A stretch of DNA of 64,000 bases from Macrocystis pyrifera (GCA_031763025.1 JASSKH010000025.1:6843264-6907263), one strand, 5' to 3'; positions 1 to 9,754 are shown, counted from the first letter of the stretch. Notes: a model not told the origin generated them from the sequence alone. A program made the numbers and translations.

Positions 1-534
1 TTCAAGTTCAACGTTGACGAAGAGCGAAGCGACTGTCCGAAATTTTACGAATGCGCCAAAAACTAGAGGGGGGGGGCATCTTGTTCCGGCCTCGCGCGCG
101 CCCGAATCTCCGCGTTCCGTCTTTTGACGACCGGAATCCCCCAAAAAAAACGAGCAAACCGACGAACGAGTCGAGCTTTTTTTCACCATCCATCATCCCC
201 GCCAACGCACACAAGTTAACGACAGTTCCAAAATAACCATCAGCGCGAGTTCCAGTGTGGGGATAGCAGCAGCAAGCATATTTCGTGACGAGATGCTTCT
301 CCGCACGTACCTGGTACGTACTACTGCCGTGTACTACTGAGTGAAAAACAGTACGTAAAAAAAGTACACAAGGCATTTCGTAGAAGTTTCTGGGCGTTTT
401 TTTTTTTCTGGGGGGGGGGGGGGGGTGGTGTCGGGAGAGTACGGAATATTTTATAACAAAATGAAAACACAAAAGAGAAAAAAAACAGCAGCTGTGAGAC
501 CGAGCAGGATGTCGTCGAAGCTCGTCCTTGCAGG
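1..534. other. intergenic, no gene seen
   Basis: No protein-like frame or repeat family is recognised here. It holds a run of 16 G at 410-425 and one TACCTGGTA scar motif at 308. Open frames in this stretch are interrupted or low-complexity. Confidence 0.5.
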
Positions 535-645
535 TATTACGGGGGGCCATAGTAAATAGGACCAAACATTGTTAGCAAAAAAAAAGGTAAGTACATGGGT
601 TTTTGTGCGTATCGTAGGTCCTATTTACTGTGGACCCCCGTAATA
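535..645 (+). mobile_element. MITE family A, copy 1
   Basis: Reference description of family A. The element starts TTACGGGGGNCCATAG and ends with the reverse complement, flanked by TA on both sides. The inner half-palindrome reads TAAATAGGACC on the left and GGTCCTATTTA on the right. An asymmetric centre contains GTTAGTAAAAATAGG and a GTTTTTGTGTGTACC block. It has no coding capacity and is about 109 bp long. The TA duplication and terminal inverted repeats point to a Tc1/mariner-type transposase supplied in trans. This copy is complete, with a lengthened A-run in the centre. Confidence 0.9.
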
Positions 646-838
646 ATAGTGATAAATCGATCGCGCATACCGCGGGTTTTATATATAGCCTCTACGCTCA
701 CGGTCACGTGGCATCCACGGCTACCCTCTCAGGGGCGGCTCCTCCGCCGCCACGTACCGGCAGGACGGACGGACGGACGGACGGAAGGTGGTAAGGACAC
801 CTGCTGTACGTCTTTTATAGGCCGACGAAAAAATAGCT

Positions 839-933
839 ACACGCGACACGAAACTGGAACGTGGAAGTGCCGTGAGCTTAAGCTTTGTTTTTACCAATCC
901 GCCGGAGGATGTAAAAAAAAAAAAAAAAAAAAA
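839..933 (+). repeat. A-tailed retroposon family I, 3' end
   Basis: The sequence ACGCGACACGAAACTGGAAC is followed by a conserved CCAATCCGCCGGAGGAT block and then a run of about 21 A. The same end occurs at 4155-4250 and 50891-50990 with different upstream sequence. This suggests the 3' end of a LINE or LINE-dependent SINE. No reverse transcriptase frame is visible here. A GGAC microsatellite lies just upstream at about 763-785. Confidence 0.6.
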
Positions 934-1146
934 CCAAAAAATTAACTAAACCTGAACATGAACATTGGGGCTCACTGTTTTAAGGGGGGCGATAAGAAAG
1001 TGGATTAAGAAATCGTGCTCAGCGGCGAGCGCTGTATTAAACCCTACCTTGGTATGTATTAGATCATATGCTCAAGGCTCGCTTTTTGGAACAAGCTGAG
1101 AAAATCGGAGTGAGAAAATCGTCTTCAGCTTCGAGCGCTAGACTAC

Positions 1147-1256
1147 TATTACGGGAGATCATAGCAAATAGGAACAGTTGTTGGTAGTAAAAATAGGTAA
1201 ATATATACCAGGTAGGTTTTTGTGTGTACCATAGGTCTTACTTGGTCCCCCGTAAT
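1147..1256 (+). mobile_element. MITE family A with CCAGG insertion
   Basis: This is a family A copy with decayed ends. At 1206-1214 its centre carries TACCAGGTA where other copies read a plain TA, in the context AAATATATAGGTTTTT. The extra seven bases are CCAGG plus a second TA. This is one of the two cleanest cases showing that the dispersed motif is an insertion. Confidence 0.85.
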
Positions 1257-1349
1257 CTATGGTCAATCCTACCAGGCACCAGGTATACAACAGCCTATGC
1301 TCGAGGCTGTTCAAGGGTGGTATCTCAATAAGGTCCCACACCTCAGACA

Positions 1350-1622
1350 GATCATGATCTACCTGATCTATCTATCTACAGATAGATCACCTAGCTCCTC
1401 ACTCGCGGTTAGATCATCTAGTTCCACATTCGCGGTTGCCACAGCTTGTGCGGTATCTGTACGGTACAGATCTAACCGAAGAAACGTGTGCTATTAATAT
1501 ATCATGCAGATTGCACAGCTCCCACCCGGCAACATGAGTTAGGTCATACGATATCGCGAATAGATCTGTTCTCTCCAAGGATCTAGATCATGAACTGTGG
1601 GAATAGATCATCTATTTTGTCG
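1350..1622 (+). repeat. AGATCAT-rich repeat family H, copy 1
   Basis: About 270 bp containing many AGATCAT/ATGATCT words. It is homologous to 13168-13440 along its whole length. Shared blocks include GTACAGATC, AAACATGTGCTA, AACATGAG and AGATCATGAACTG. No open frame is shared by the two copies. The class is unknown; terminal repeats were not resolved. Confidence 0.6.
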
Positions 1623-1848
1623 AGGTGTGCAAGAAAAGCGGGGGAATAAGAAATCGTGCTCAGCACCGGCAAGAGATACACTAGATCCTACTGGCGTGCG
1701 AGGAAGACTGTGGTCAAGGCTGTTCAAGGACAGCATTTTGGGAACTTTGTATCAAAACAAATATCAGGAAAGTTAAACTGCACACACCAGGTACTTGGAA
1801 GAACAAAAAAACAGGAAAATCTGGAAGATGAAAAGAACAAGGCGAACC

Positions 1849-1849
<1 letters not shown>

Positions 1850-1879
<30 letters not shown>
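1850..1879 (+). repeat. C homopolymer (30 C)
   Basis: An uninterrupted run of 30 C. Such runs recur through the window, and several mark the end of family E elements. This one has no adjacent family E sequence that I can see. Confidence 0.9.
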
Positions 1880-1880
<1 letters not shown>

Positions 1881-1948
1881 TTGGAAATTCTGGAAAATTC
1901 CGGAAAAAAAGCTTTCCGACAATATCGCCCCTAAGATTGCTCACATTG

Positions 1949-2170
1949 CTACGGGGGAACATAGTAACCAGAACCAAAGATCACTATTACGGGGGGCCAT
2001 AGTAAATAGGACCTACGATACACACAAAAACCTATACATTTCCCTATTTTTACCAACAACATTTGGTCCTACTTACTACCAGGTATGGTCCCCCGTAATA
2101 ATAGTAAAAATACTGGAATATATAGGTTTGAGTGTATAGGATGGGTCCTGATTACTGTGGTCCCCCGTAC
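1949..2170 (+). mobile_element. MITE family A, outer copy split by an inner copy
   Basis: The left end (1949-1984) and right part (2101-2170) of one family A element flank a complete second copy. Joining the two parts restores the usual order of blocks. The break lies in the centre, next to the GTTAGTAAAAA block. The same part of the element is hit in the nested pair at 52615-52831. Confidence 0.8.
1985..2100 (+). mobile_element. MITE family A, inner copy with CCAGG insertion
   Basis: A complete copy with TA at both ends, inserted into the older copy around it. Its right arm reads TACTACCAGGTATGG where all other copies read TACTATGG. The difference is again CCAGG plus a duplicated TA, at 2077-2085. 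Confidence 0.9.
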
Positions 2171-2269
2171 CTACTCTGTACGTGCTTTTTACCGGCGAGC
2201 CCATACTGTAATCAAGTGTAACGGCAGGCGGTCCAAGACAAAGGAGGCAGCGTCAGCTCGGAACGGACG

Positions 2270-2270
<1 letters not shown>

Positions 2271-2315
<45 letters not shown>

Positions 2316-2563
2316 AGCAACGAGAAAACGATCGCTATCCTAGGAGATAGATGGTGGCCACAGGCGGCCAAACAGGACGGGGGGATGGATAAGATCAGCA
2401 AAAAAAAACTACCAGGTATGGAATATATGGAAACAACCGAATGAGCGGCCCAATTGTTGGAGGTGTTTCTATTTAGGAGTGGGAACGGTGCTCCGTCTCG
2501 AAAGGGATGCGTGGTCCATGGTCAAATGACTACAAGGCAAGCAGCAAATGAGTACACACACAC

Positions 2564-2601
<38 letters not shown>
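2271..2601 (+). mobile_element. Family E, ORF-bearing variant, C-runs at both ends
   Basis: Homologous to 45312-45620. It begins after a run of 44 C (2271-2314). It continues with a remnant of the same small protein (core EKTIAILGDRWWPQ), then GGTGCTCCGTCTCGAAAGGG, and ends in GAGTACACACACAC plus a run of about 34 C. A TACCAGGTA scar at 2410 is absent from the sister copy. The protein frame is truncated relative to the sister. Confidence 0.7.
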
Positions 2602-2602
<1 letters not shown>

Positions 2603-2742
2603 CGCGCCCCAACTTTCATCTATTCAACGATACGTTCCCGTGCGTGGTGAAAAAAAAAAAACTCTTGGGCCGAGCCAGTGACACACACACCTGCACACCT
2701 GCAACGCGGTGTGCGATTATTCCAGATTCACGTGGAAAAATA

Positions 2743-2990
2743 TCAAGGGGCGGGGGGGCGGGGGGGTGTACTCGATAGGAGATATGTACTCGATCTCATG
2801 CATGGCCGTAGTCGTATGACCATAGATAGACCCTCGAAACCATCCCTACAATGCCGGGACGGAGCACGTCGGGTTTTTCACCGACCAGGCAAGACATTGC
2901 TTGCACCAAGCGCGCAGCGAAACGCGAGGTGTCCGGCGAGTCGCGTGAAGGGTGAGCTGCGTCCTACTAAGAACCGCTAGGCGGGGGGGG
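2743..2990 (-). mobile_element. Family E, 3'-end fragment
   Basis: Minus-orientation fragment of about 240 bp that runs from the G-run and GTACTCGATAGG to the block ending ACTAAGAACCGCT. It carries small insertions relative to the cleaner copies at 48351-48868 and 51129-51648. It is cut off by a second G-run at about 2982-2993. Confidence 0.8.
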
Positions 2991-3075
2991 GGGCAGGGGG
3001 AGGAGGAGGGAGGGCACGCCCGATGGGTCTTACGAATGAATCGAATGCCAAAAAAAAAACAACACCGGTACGCGT

Positions 3076-3327
3076 TTAGTTCTTCGACAACACCGATGAC
3101 AACCGAGATCCGCACCACAAGATGGGGACTTCGGACTTCGCGCGCGGCTCCCCGAGTTCTGAGTTAATGCCAGTTCTTACCATGTGGCTTGCGACGTCAT
3201 CGAGGAGAGCCTGTTTTGTTGGGGCCGCGAGGATGCCAAGGGCAGTTGGGCACGGCAAATGCAAACAAAGGCAGCGGGTGGCGCGAAGCAAGGACCGGAG
3301 GGGGGGGGGGGGGGGCGGGGGAAACAC
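3076..3327 (-). CDS. Unidentified ORF, protein-like
   Basis: A minus-strand frame of up to 83 residues. After a proline run (the opposite of a G-run at 3300-3315) it reads like ordinary protein, including LDDVASHMVRTGINSELGEP and a stop after LSSVLSKN. I recognise no family and no clear splice sites. The opposite strand is also open, so coding is uncertain. Confidence 0.15.
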   Translation of the reverse strand: MFPPPPPPPLRSLLRATRCLCLHLPCPTALGILAAPTKQALLDDVASHMVRTGINSELGEPRAKSEVPILWCGSRLSSVLSKN

Positions 3328-3422
3328 GGTTTATACATAGGAAAAGGCCGGAAGTTTTCATGCGTTGATTGACCTCCAATCGCCACTCGCAAGGGTCAAG
3401 CCGCTGAAAGCACAGTGCGGCT

Positions 3423-3520
3423 TAACCTCTTCAGTACCGCAGTCCCGCTTTGGGGACAAATCACTTGGAAATAGACTGGTTTGTCCCCAAATCGAGACTG
3501 CGGTAGTACTAGAGGGGTTA
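3423..3520 (+). mobile_element. MITE family B, copy 1
   Basis: Reference description of family B. Ends are CCCTTTAGTACCGCAGTCCC (here slightly diverged) and its reverse complement. The next part of each arm reads GTTTTGGGGACAAA, with a short centre such as TCACTTGGAAATAGACTGG. Here the element lies between TTAA at 3423 and TTAA near 3517. TTAA target duplication is characteristic of the piggyBac superfamily. It has no coding capacity. Confidence 0.9.
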
Positions 3521-3639
3521 ACGAGAGATATATATATATATATACTCGGCATCTAGACGTCTTGACACCTTGATGTTTTGATATTCGATCAACTTGTTTT
3601 TGACGTTCCAGGGAGGGCGGTGGACAGAACCGTCCAACC

Positions 3640-4250
3640 ACTCGTCACGCACCGGAATCAGGACAAGCAGGACATTATTTGCACCAGCAGAGAAACTGCA
3701 ACATAGTAGGTTCGCAAGTATTTTCTATACCACCTGGCACCCTGCTCCCATTTAGTACTTCGACCCCCCAGCAAGCCCACATCCTTTACGGCACACTCTG
3801 CTCCCACTCAGCGGTGCAGAAATAGAATCAGCCCTCCAAATTCAGCCATCCGCAGGAGGGGCCACCGGAGGCCCACCTCACGCCCTGCTCCCATTTGGTA
3901 CCATGTAGGCCGTACATTATCTACATCTACAACAACTCCTGCTATACATAAACAACCGTACTGAATTCACGTGCAGGTCTGAAGAGCCTTTTGCACGTAC
4001 GAGTACGTGCAAATTTCTCCGCCTCTCCGATATCTGCGTCGTCTCACCGACGGCTGGGGACTGACTGGCGCGAAAGGGTAGGGGTTAACCAATCAACGTC
4101 CGCACGGATCTCCGGCGTAAGGGGCCAAGCGCGGAACAACACTCCTGTCCCCCACGTACCGACACGCGACACGTAATCTAAACGTGAAAGTGTGGTGAGC
4201 TCAAGCAATTATTTTTGCCAATCCGCCGGAGGATTAAAAAAGAAAAGAAA
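3640..4250 (+). mobile_element. Retroposon family I, longer 3' segment (LINE-like)
   Basis: The last 100 bp match the A-tailed ends at 839 and 50891. Upstream, a frame ending near 3907 reads like a protein C-terminus (SGAEIESALQIQPSAGG...GTM, stop). The words CCTGCTCCCATTT and GGTAC recur near 3750 and 3888. This looks like the 3' part of a LINE truncated at its 5' side, but no reverse transcriptase motif is visible. The A-rich tail ends about 4250. Confidence 0.4.
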
Positions 4251-4528
4251 AAAAAAGGGACTGGCATACACAACTTGATCAATGAAGGCGTTATAGAGGA
4301 CCAGGTATATTCCACCTTCAAAGACGGACGTGAGTTCAAGCCCCGCCAAGAGCACCAGCTTTTTTTTTTTTGTTTTCAAGTTATTTTTCTTTCTTTTGGT
4401 GTATACACTCAACACAAGCAGTACACGGGACTTGAAGCTTGATCTCCACCGGTGGGAGAGCAGATGGTATTGTGATGACAAAATCGAGCAGTATGACTAC
4501 CAAAAATGCCATCGTAAAAAAAAAAGTA

Positions 4529-4530
4529 TC

Positions 4531-4568
<38 letters not shown>
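4529..4568 (+). repeat. A homopolymer (about 37 A)
   Basis: A long A-run preceded by smaller A-runs. It could be the tail of a retroposon on the plus strand, but the sequence upstream (4260-4528) matches no other copy in the window. Confidence 0.7.
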
Positions 4569-4570
<2 letters not shown>

Positions 4571-4908
4571 TCGGTTCTGTACGAGCCCTGCAAACGACAC
4601 GAAAATCCCTTACTGGGGAAATTGCGCGAAATCGCGCGAAATCGCCGGAAACCAGTAGGTAATGGTAACTAGACATCCCCGGGTCGATCAATGGATTTTC
4701 ATTTTTTTTGCTCTATCTGCACGGTGATACGATAATAGCCGATCCTTATGATTACTATATCGTTACTCCATGCCTTCAATTCAAACTGCCCTTGTACGTA
4801 TTGTCATCCAAACGGTCCCGATATACGTATACTGCCGGACTGGAAATCTTCACCAGGTACCAGGCATTCGAAAATCGCTATTATTAGTAGTCGCTATTCG
4901 CTGAGTGC

Positions 4909-5017
4909 TATTACGGGGGCCCATAGTTAACAGGACCTATGGTACACATAAAAACCTATATATTTACCTATTTTTACAAACAAAATTTGGTCCCGTTAAC
5001 TATGAACCCCCGTAATA
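4909..5017 (+). mobile_element. MITE family A, GTTAAC subfamily
   Basis: A complete copy flanked by TA. Both arms carry the subfamily change: GTTAACAGGACC on the left and GGTCCCGTTAAC on the right, instead of GTAAATAGGACC and GGTCCTATTTAC. The paired change keeps the palindrome intact. Confidence 0.9.
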
Positions 5018-5163
5018 GCTGCCGTGTGTGATCGAAAGGAGGTGATGGTGTGCCCCTCCTGGCCACGCATCGCCGATCAATCGCTATTCGCTGGTCTGCA
5101 GCAGCAGTCGCCGAGCGTTTTATGTGCCGTTCTTTGGCCGCCAGTCTCTGGTCGCTTGTCTCT

Positions 5164-5450
5164 ACCGGTGCATGCAACACTATCACCCGTGTGATAACAT
5201 GACACAACCGACGACCAAGATAACAACACCTTATCACACGTGTGGTAAGATAACACCAGCGTGTGACACGAGTGCTCAGTTCAGTTAACACCGGCCGTGC
5301 AACGCTATCACCCGTGTGATAACATAATATTACCACACGTGCGGTAAGACAACACCAGCGTGTGACACGAGTGCTCAGTTCAGTTAACACCGGCCGTGCA
5401 ACGCTATCACCCGTGTGATAGCATAATATTCCCGAATAACACGTGATAGT
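5164..5450. repeat. Tandem array of palindromic units (99 bp period)
   Basis: Two near-identical 99-bp spaced units start at 5290 and 5389, after a diverged 126-bp unit at 5164. Each contains the near-palindrome TATCACCCGTGTGATA, a CACACGTG-type palindrome and a GTGTGACACGAGTG block. Weaker TATCACCCGTGTGA or CACGTG words continue to 5780. Because 99 is a multiple of three, a long minus-strand frame stays open through it; I take that frame as an artefact. The pattern resembles a cluster of protein-binding sites. Confidence 0.75.
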
Positions 5451-6652
5451 TGGTCTCACACTAACTCTCAAATCAAGGAGTCCGTGGTCACACAAAATGA
5501 CGCGTGTGATTAGAAAACGCACTGCCTATATCACACAGGGTGATAAAAGGTACAACACCCCCCTCGGGCGGAATTCGAAGCTGACTTTCTCGACAAACGG
5601 GCGGAGAGCGCCAAAACGCCGAGCGGTATGCGTCAATGGAAACATATTTCGTCGAAATCTTTACTGCAGTAGATCTTTCCAAAGTTACCGTTTGGGTTAT
5701 GTGTACCCTCCGTTGCTTTGGGGAAAATCGCCTCGGGAATGCGTCCCAGGGGTGGGTGTTATCCTATCACCCGTGTGACAAAACTATGCCCGAGAATATA
5801 AACCACTTTTGGACTCTGATACAAAAATAGAAAGGAGCTTGTATTACCGGCCAAAGTGATATGCGGGAATCGCTGATCGCAATTCGCTTATCGCTGGAGG
5901 TAGGCACACCCGCAGACCACAAGGCCATCACCCCCCCCCCCCAACTCCTCCCTCCCGCCCCCCGCTCGTCTTCTACACGAAGCAGCCATTCCCTTCGTCA
6001 CACTTCGACTCTTCTGCTGCCAGCACAACCCCCCCGTCCCGAACCCCAGACGCATGAACGAGATTGCATAGCTATTCATAGTCACTACTACGAGTAATGC
6101 AAGCAGTGCGTTTGTTCTTTGTTTTGCGTTTGGCGATTTGTGTGTGTGTGTGTGTTTTTTTTTTCTAGTTTCTTTCTTTTTCCCTCGTGTATTTATTTCT
6201 TTTCCTTCTGCCATTTTTTTTTCCCCATCTTTCATTGCCGTTTCTTGCTCTTCAACGACACCTTTTAGCACCGCACTGCCTGTGTATGCAACAAAAAAAT
6301 CTGACGCTAATTTCCGAGAAACCTGACCCCCCAAAACGGGCGGGGTATGCATCTCGCCAATCAACCACTGTCTTCAAGAAAAAAAAGGGGAACGTTCCAC
6401 GCTCGAATGCAAGCAAACGGACAGGCGCCTCAAACTACTATACAACTACAACTACATCACACTCTTTGGGGGGGCTTCGGAGACAAAAAAAGGAAACAGA
6501 AAACAGGGAGATGAAAAACATAAAGCGACGACTGCAGTGCGAACAGCCGCGGCCAATGCCTTGGTTGGCGGATGATTGATGACGAAACTTTAGTCCTACG
6601 GGACGAGCTACAGCAGAGCAAAGCGGACGATACGGTGCGGGTTCGAGTTGAT
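5451..6652. other. intergenic, no gene identified
   Basis: Contains scattered CCCGTGTGA words of the preceding array to 5780, a C-run at 5931-5941, a GT microsatellite at about 6138-6156 and T-rich stretches. A 158-codon minus-strand frame (5888-6364) is mostly simple-sequence translation and is not supported as a gene. Confidence 0.4.
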
Positions 6653-6892
6653 ACTGCGGTGGTGGTCCCTCTGTGGTGCCGGCTGAGTAGTTCCGGCCGC
6701 CCGCCATATATAATACATACAGCATATATATATTTTTTGCCCGTGAAATCGCCTGTCACAGATGGGATCTTCAACCAATGTTGCAGTGTGCGGAGTGATT
6801 AGTGCCGGTTGGTTGCCGCCACCCAGATAGTGCCGGTACGGTTGGCTGGCGCATCTATACCGGCACTATAGAGGGACTATCTTCTGTACTTA
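6653..6892 (+). mobile_element. Family C element, copy 1
   Basis: About 240 bp with inverted ends GGTGGTCCCTCT...AGAGGGACTAT. It contains repeated GTGCCGG and CCGGCAC words and the internal block CAATGTTGCAGTGTGCGGAG. Homologous copies lie at 41845-42050 and, in inverted orientation and interrupted, at 55203-55877. It is a non-coding palindromic DNA transposon derivative; I could not fix the target duplication. Confidence 0.75.
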
Positions 6893-7454
6893 CAGCCAGT
6901 AGTACTGTTGTAGTTTCATGCCTGGTAAGGAGGCGGTTCATAAAACTACAACAACAACAAAAAATGCCAGTGTTTTTGAAAGCTTTTTACGGGGGTCCCA
7001 ACAGGATAACGCCTTCCTGTCGGGTATGATACCACGCTGATATTTTTTTCATGGTCGACGGTCGGCCGCTGAAAGAAGCAAGATGATCAAAGCGTAGCAT
7101 GTCATCGAAGTTTTATTGGGGAAATGAGAATATCCTGGTGCTTGTCTTACTGCACGTACGAATCTCCAACGTCCACTGATTTGATCGGCTGACTTTTGCA
7201 GGAAGCAACAGGAGAAGCAGGGGGAGGGCGGTGTCATCCTGCCTGCCTTCATTCAGCTCAACGCGCAGCTGAACGGGTATAGAAGAAGCGGCGCACAAGC
7301 GGACGGCACGACACTGCCTGCTGTGGTGGTTGAAAAGTGTATCACAGAGAGGCAAACCAGTGTATCGAGATTCGGAGCGATTGCTCATGCGCTACACATA
7401 CTGTACGTACTGATGTTCCGCGGACCGACCAGCGCAAAAGCCAAAGGTTGGAGA
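6893..7454. other. no gene identified
   Basis: Mixed-composition sequence with no repeat match elsewhere in the window. Short frames occur on both strands at 7050-7390, but none reads convincingly as protein. Confidence 0.35.
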
Positions 7455-7680
7455 ATGGGAGGGGAGGGAGGGGTCGAGAAAGGAGAGGAGGGGAGTGTAG
7501 AGAAGGAAGGGGAGGGGAGGGGAGGAGAGAGGGGAGGGGGGACGGGAGGTGAGGGGACGGGAGCGGGGGGGACGGGAAAAAGGGGGGACGGGAGGGCAAA
7601 GGAGGGAAGGGGAGAAGAGAGAAGGGGACGGGAGGGGGAAGGGGGGGAAGGGGGAAGGGAGGGGAGGAGCAGGCGCCTGT
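7455..7680 (+). repeat. Polypurine GGGGA minisatellite
   Basis: About 225 bp of almost pure purine on the plus strand. It is built from irregular GGGGA, GGGACGG and GGAGA units, with many runs of three or more G. Such sequence can form triplex or G-quadruplex DNA. The open frames crossing it on both strands are compositional artefacts. Confidence 0.85.
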
Positions 7681-7924
7681 TTATTTCTATCTCTCACCGC
7701 CGTTAGTGGGCAGTGCTGCCGGAACACTTCTTGCCGCCGTCCCTTGAGGACGTAGCTGTGCCAGTCCCATTTTCCCGTGTGCAGCTTGTGCTCCCCTCCG
7801 ACGTCGCCCGTGTCGTAGTCGGAGTTCGTTTTCTGCGAAGGCGGTCGTTTAGTTGATACTGAATATTAACGGTGGGGCCAACCTGAAGCGGTATATACCT
7901 GGTGGTAGCTTTCGCGTCCTCTCG

Positions 7925-8093
7925 CCGTCAAACATGCCAGGAGACGCATCAGGCGCGGGAAAACGTGCACCAGAGTCAAGGGTGAAACGTCGAGTGTTCC
8001 ACACGGAACGCTACATAGCAGTTAGCCGTCTGTCAAGGCAAAACGAAGAAAAAAAAATTGCCGTCTTCTCGTGACATATTTGCTCGCCGTTCG
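7925..8093 (-). mobile_element. Foldback family G, single arm
   Basis: Matches the right arm of the element at 32950-33600. Shared blocks are GCCAGGAGAC, a GTCAAGG block and the terminal TGACATATTTGCTC at 8080-8093. The partner arm is missing, so this is a solo arm. Confidence 0.65.
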
Positions 8094-8317
8094 CACGAAA
8101 GCCGATTTGGCCACGAGGAAGGCTGAAAAACAAAATCGTTCCCCCGGACGCGTGGCCTGTGAATAAATCGTCATCGCCGGCCTTACGGTGCCGTTGAGAG
8201 GCCAATCACCAATCCCTGGTGTTTGTGTTCAGTGTGCGCAGGCACGATACGTAAACCGGCTACAATCCCCGGTCGAACCCTGATGCAAGCAGCTTTCAAA
8301 GCCACTCCCTCTGATGT

Positions 8318-8434
8318 AAGGGCCCATCTTATCGAGGACTTTCGGTTCTTTCAATTTGACTTGATTTAAAAAAAAAAAAAAAAAAATTCAAGGGCCCATC
8401 TTATCGAGGACTTTCGGTTCTTTCAACTTGACTT
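8318..8434 (+). repeat. 45-bp direct duplication with A- and T-runs
   Basis: GGGCCCATCTTATCGAGGAC and the following 25 bp occur twice, starting about 8319 and 8390. The copies are almost identical. The first is followed by a run of 19 A and the second by a run of 18 T, so the two tails are complementary and could pair. Confidence 0.85.
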
Positions 8435-8591
8435 TTTTTTTTTTTTTTTTCATCTGATTGAAACGAAATTTAGTGTTCTCCGTTAAGATGGGCTCTAACA
8501 CCACACAATTGACAATAAATTTCACACAGGAGAACAAACGGGGGGTGGAATTTTCAAGGGTGCCGGCGGAAATCAAGTACCTGGCACGCAC

Positions 8592-8701
8592 TATTACGGG
8601 GGACCATAGTAAATAAGACCAAAGATTGTTGGTAAAAATAGCGAATTATATGGGTTTTTGTGTGTACCGTAGGTCCTATTCACTAGGGTCCCCCCGTAGT
8701 A
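8592..8701 (+). mobile_element. MITE family A
   Basis: A complete copy of the GTAAAT type with TA on both sides. The right arm is mutated (CACTAGGGTCC) compared with the left. It lies just downstream of a TACCTGG word at 8588. Confidence 0.85.
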
Positions 8702-9063
8702 TGGGTAGAGCTACGTCCAGATGTGTAGGTAGCTCCATTGCTCGAGCTTTAAAACTCGCCGTAGTCTCCAAATGGCACCGGTACTACAGCTAGTAGTACT
8801 ATACGTAAGTGATACTATAAATCGAGGGACGTAGAACTATACGCAAGTACTACTATTGGTACGAGTAGAAGCACGCAAGCGCTACTGCGATTCCAAGGAC
8901 TACGAGCATAGTCGACACGAACGACAGAGTCAGTTCTTTAGTGCCTATTGACGAACCGCCATCAATATCACAAGAAAGTCAAGCCCCACGTATTCGGTAG
9001 TGCGTTGATCGACAGCCTCTGGCGCCTGCAGCTCCGTCGACTAAGCAAAAGGCCACGGTACAT

Positions 9064-9066
9064 AGC

Positions 9067-9134
<68 letters not shown>

Positions 9135-9375
9135 CAGTTTTAGCAGTAGTAGAGGTAGAAGTAGTAGTAGTAGCAGTAGAGGTAGAAGTAGTAGTAGTAG
9201 TAGTTTTAGTGGTGGTAGCAGTAGCAGTTTTAGTAGTAGTTTTTAGCAGTAGTAGCAGTAGTAAGTAGTAGAAGTAGTAGCAGTAGCAGTAGCAGTAGTA
9301 ATAGTAGTTTTAGTAGTAGTTTTAGTAGTAGTTTTAGCAGTAGTAGCAGTAGCAGCAGCAGCAGTAGTAGTAGTG
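9064..9375 (+). repeat. AGT trinucleotide microsatellite
   Basis: About 310 bp of AGT/TAG repeats interspersed with AGC, AGG and TTTTAG variants. The interruptions increase to the right, which suggests an older, decaying right half. Poly-valine and poly-leucine frames here are artefacts. Confidence 0.95.
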
Positions 9376-9615
9376 CCTTCCGGTTTGTACGCGCCGGACT
9401 GAGCCCACAGCCTCCCTGTACAACGCCTTTACAACAAGACTGCATATTAATAGTACCGGTGTTCACAGCAGTAGCATTGCGGGAGGGCGAAGTAATCAGA
9501 AACCCGTCATGGACGCAAAACAACACCAGGTATCACATCGACCATCGAGGCAGTTGAGGGGGGGGTGGGAAACATCCAGCAAGTACGTATAAACGAAAAA
9601 CGCGAGCTCGTTTAC

Positions 9616-9754
9616 CCGCCGATGCACGAGATTTTGGTACTCCGCGAGAATGCCCGGAACGTTCTTTTCCATCTCTTCGCACCAGCTAAAGCTCGACGGG
9701 TCGTGCCAAGGCCTGGAAGACAGCCCGGGAAAGAAGAACATGGTCGGGTTCGGT
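9616..9754 (-). CDS. Aspartyl/asparaginyl beta-hydroxylase-like exon (fragment)
   Basis: The minus-strand frame reads RPNPTMFFFPGLSSRPWHDP, then SSFSWCEEMEKNVPGILAEYQNLVHRR. The pattern F(F/Y)PGL..(R/K)PWHDP..F.W...(L/M)E.N.P.I..E is the start of the 2-oxoglutarate-dependent aspartyl/asparaginyl beta-hydroxylase domain (AspH family). That domain hydroxylates Asp/Asn side chains using iron and 2-oxoglutarate. The exon probably starts after the AG at 9756-9755, behind a long CT-rich tract. It appears to end at 9616, where GTAAAC forms a good donor. The catalytic HXD...H part should lie in later exons at lower coordinates; I could not find it. A methionine lies at 9741, so this could also be the first coding exon. 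The frame stays open upstream through the GA microsatellite, which I do not count as coding. Confidence 0.55.

Noticed and set aside
5164..5450. CRISPR-like array
   Set aside because: Repeat units are adjacent, without unique spacers, and the context is eukaryotic.
4974..5522. 182-codon minus-strand ORF with a 33-residue repeat
   Set aside because: It is the translation of the 99-bp tandem array and of a MITE A; the period is a multiple of three, so the frame stays open by itself.
8948..9526. Poly-valine and poly-leucine ORFs
   Set aside because: Translations of the AGT microsatellite.
9360..9540. Second hydroxylase exon on the minus strand
   Set aside because: A CGLSPART-like phrase looked like part of the family core, but no HXD or neighbouring motif and no splice sites support it.
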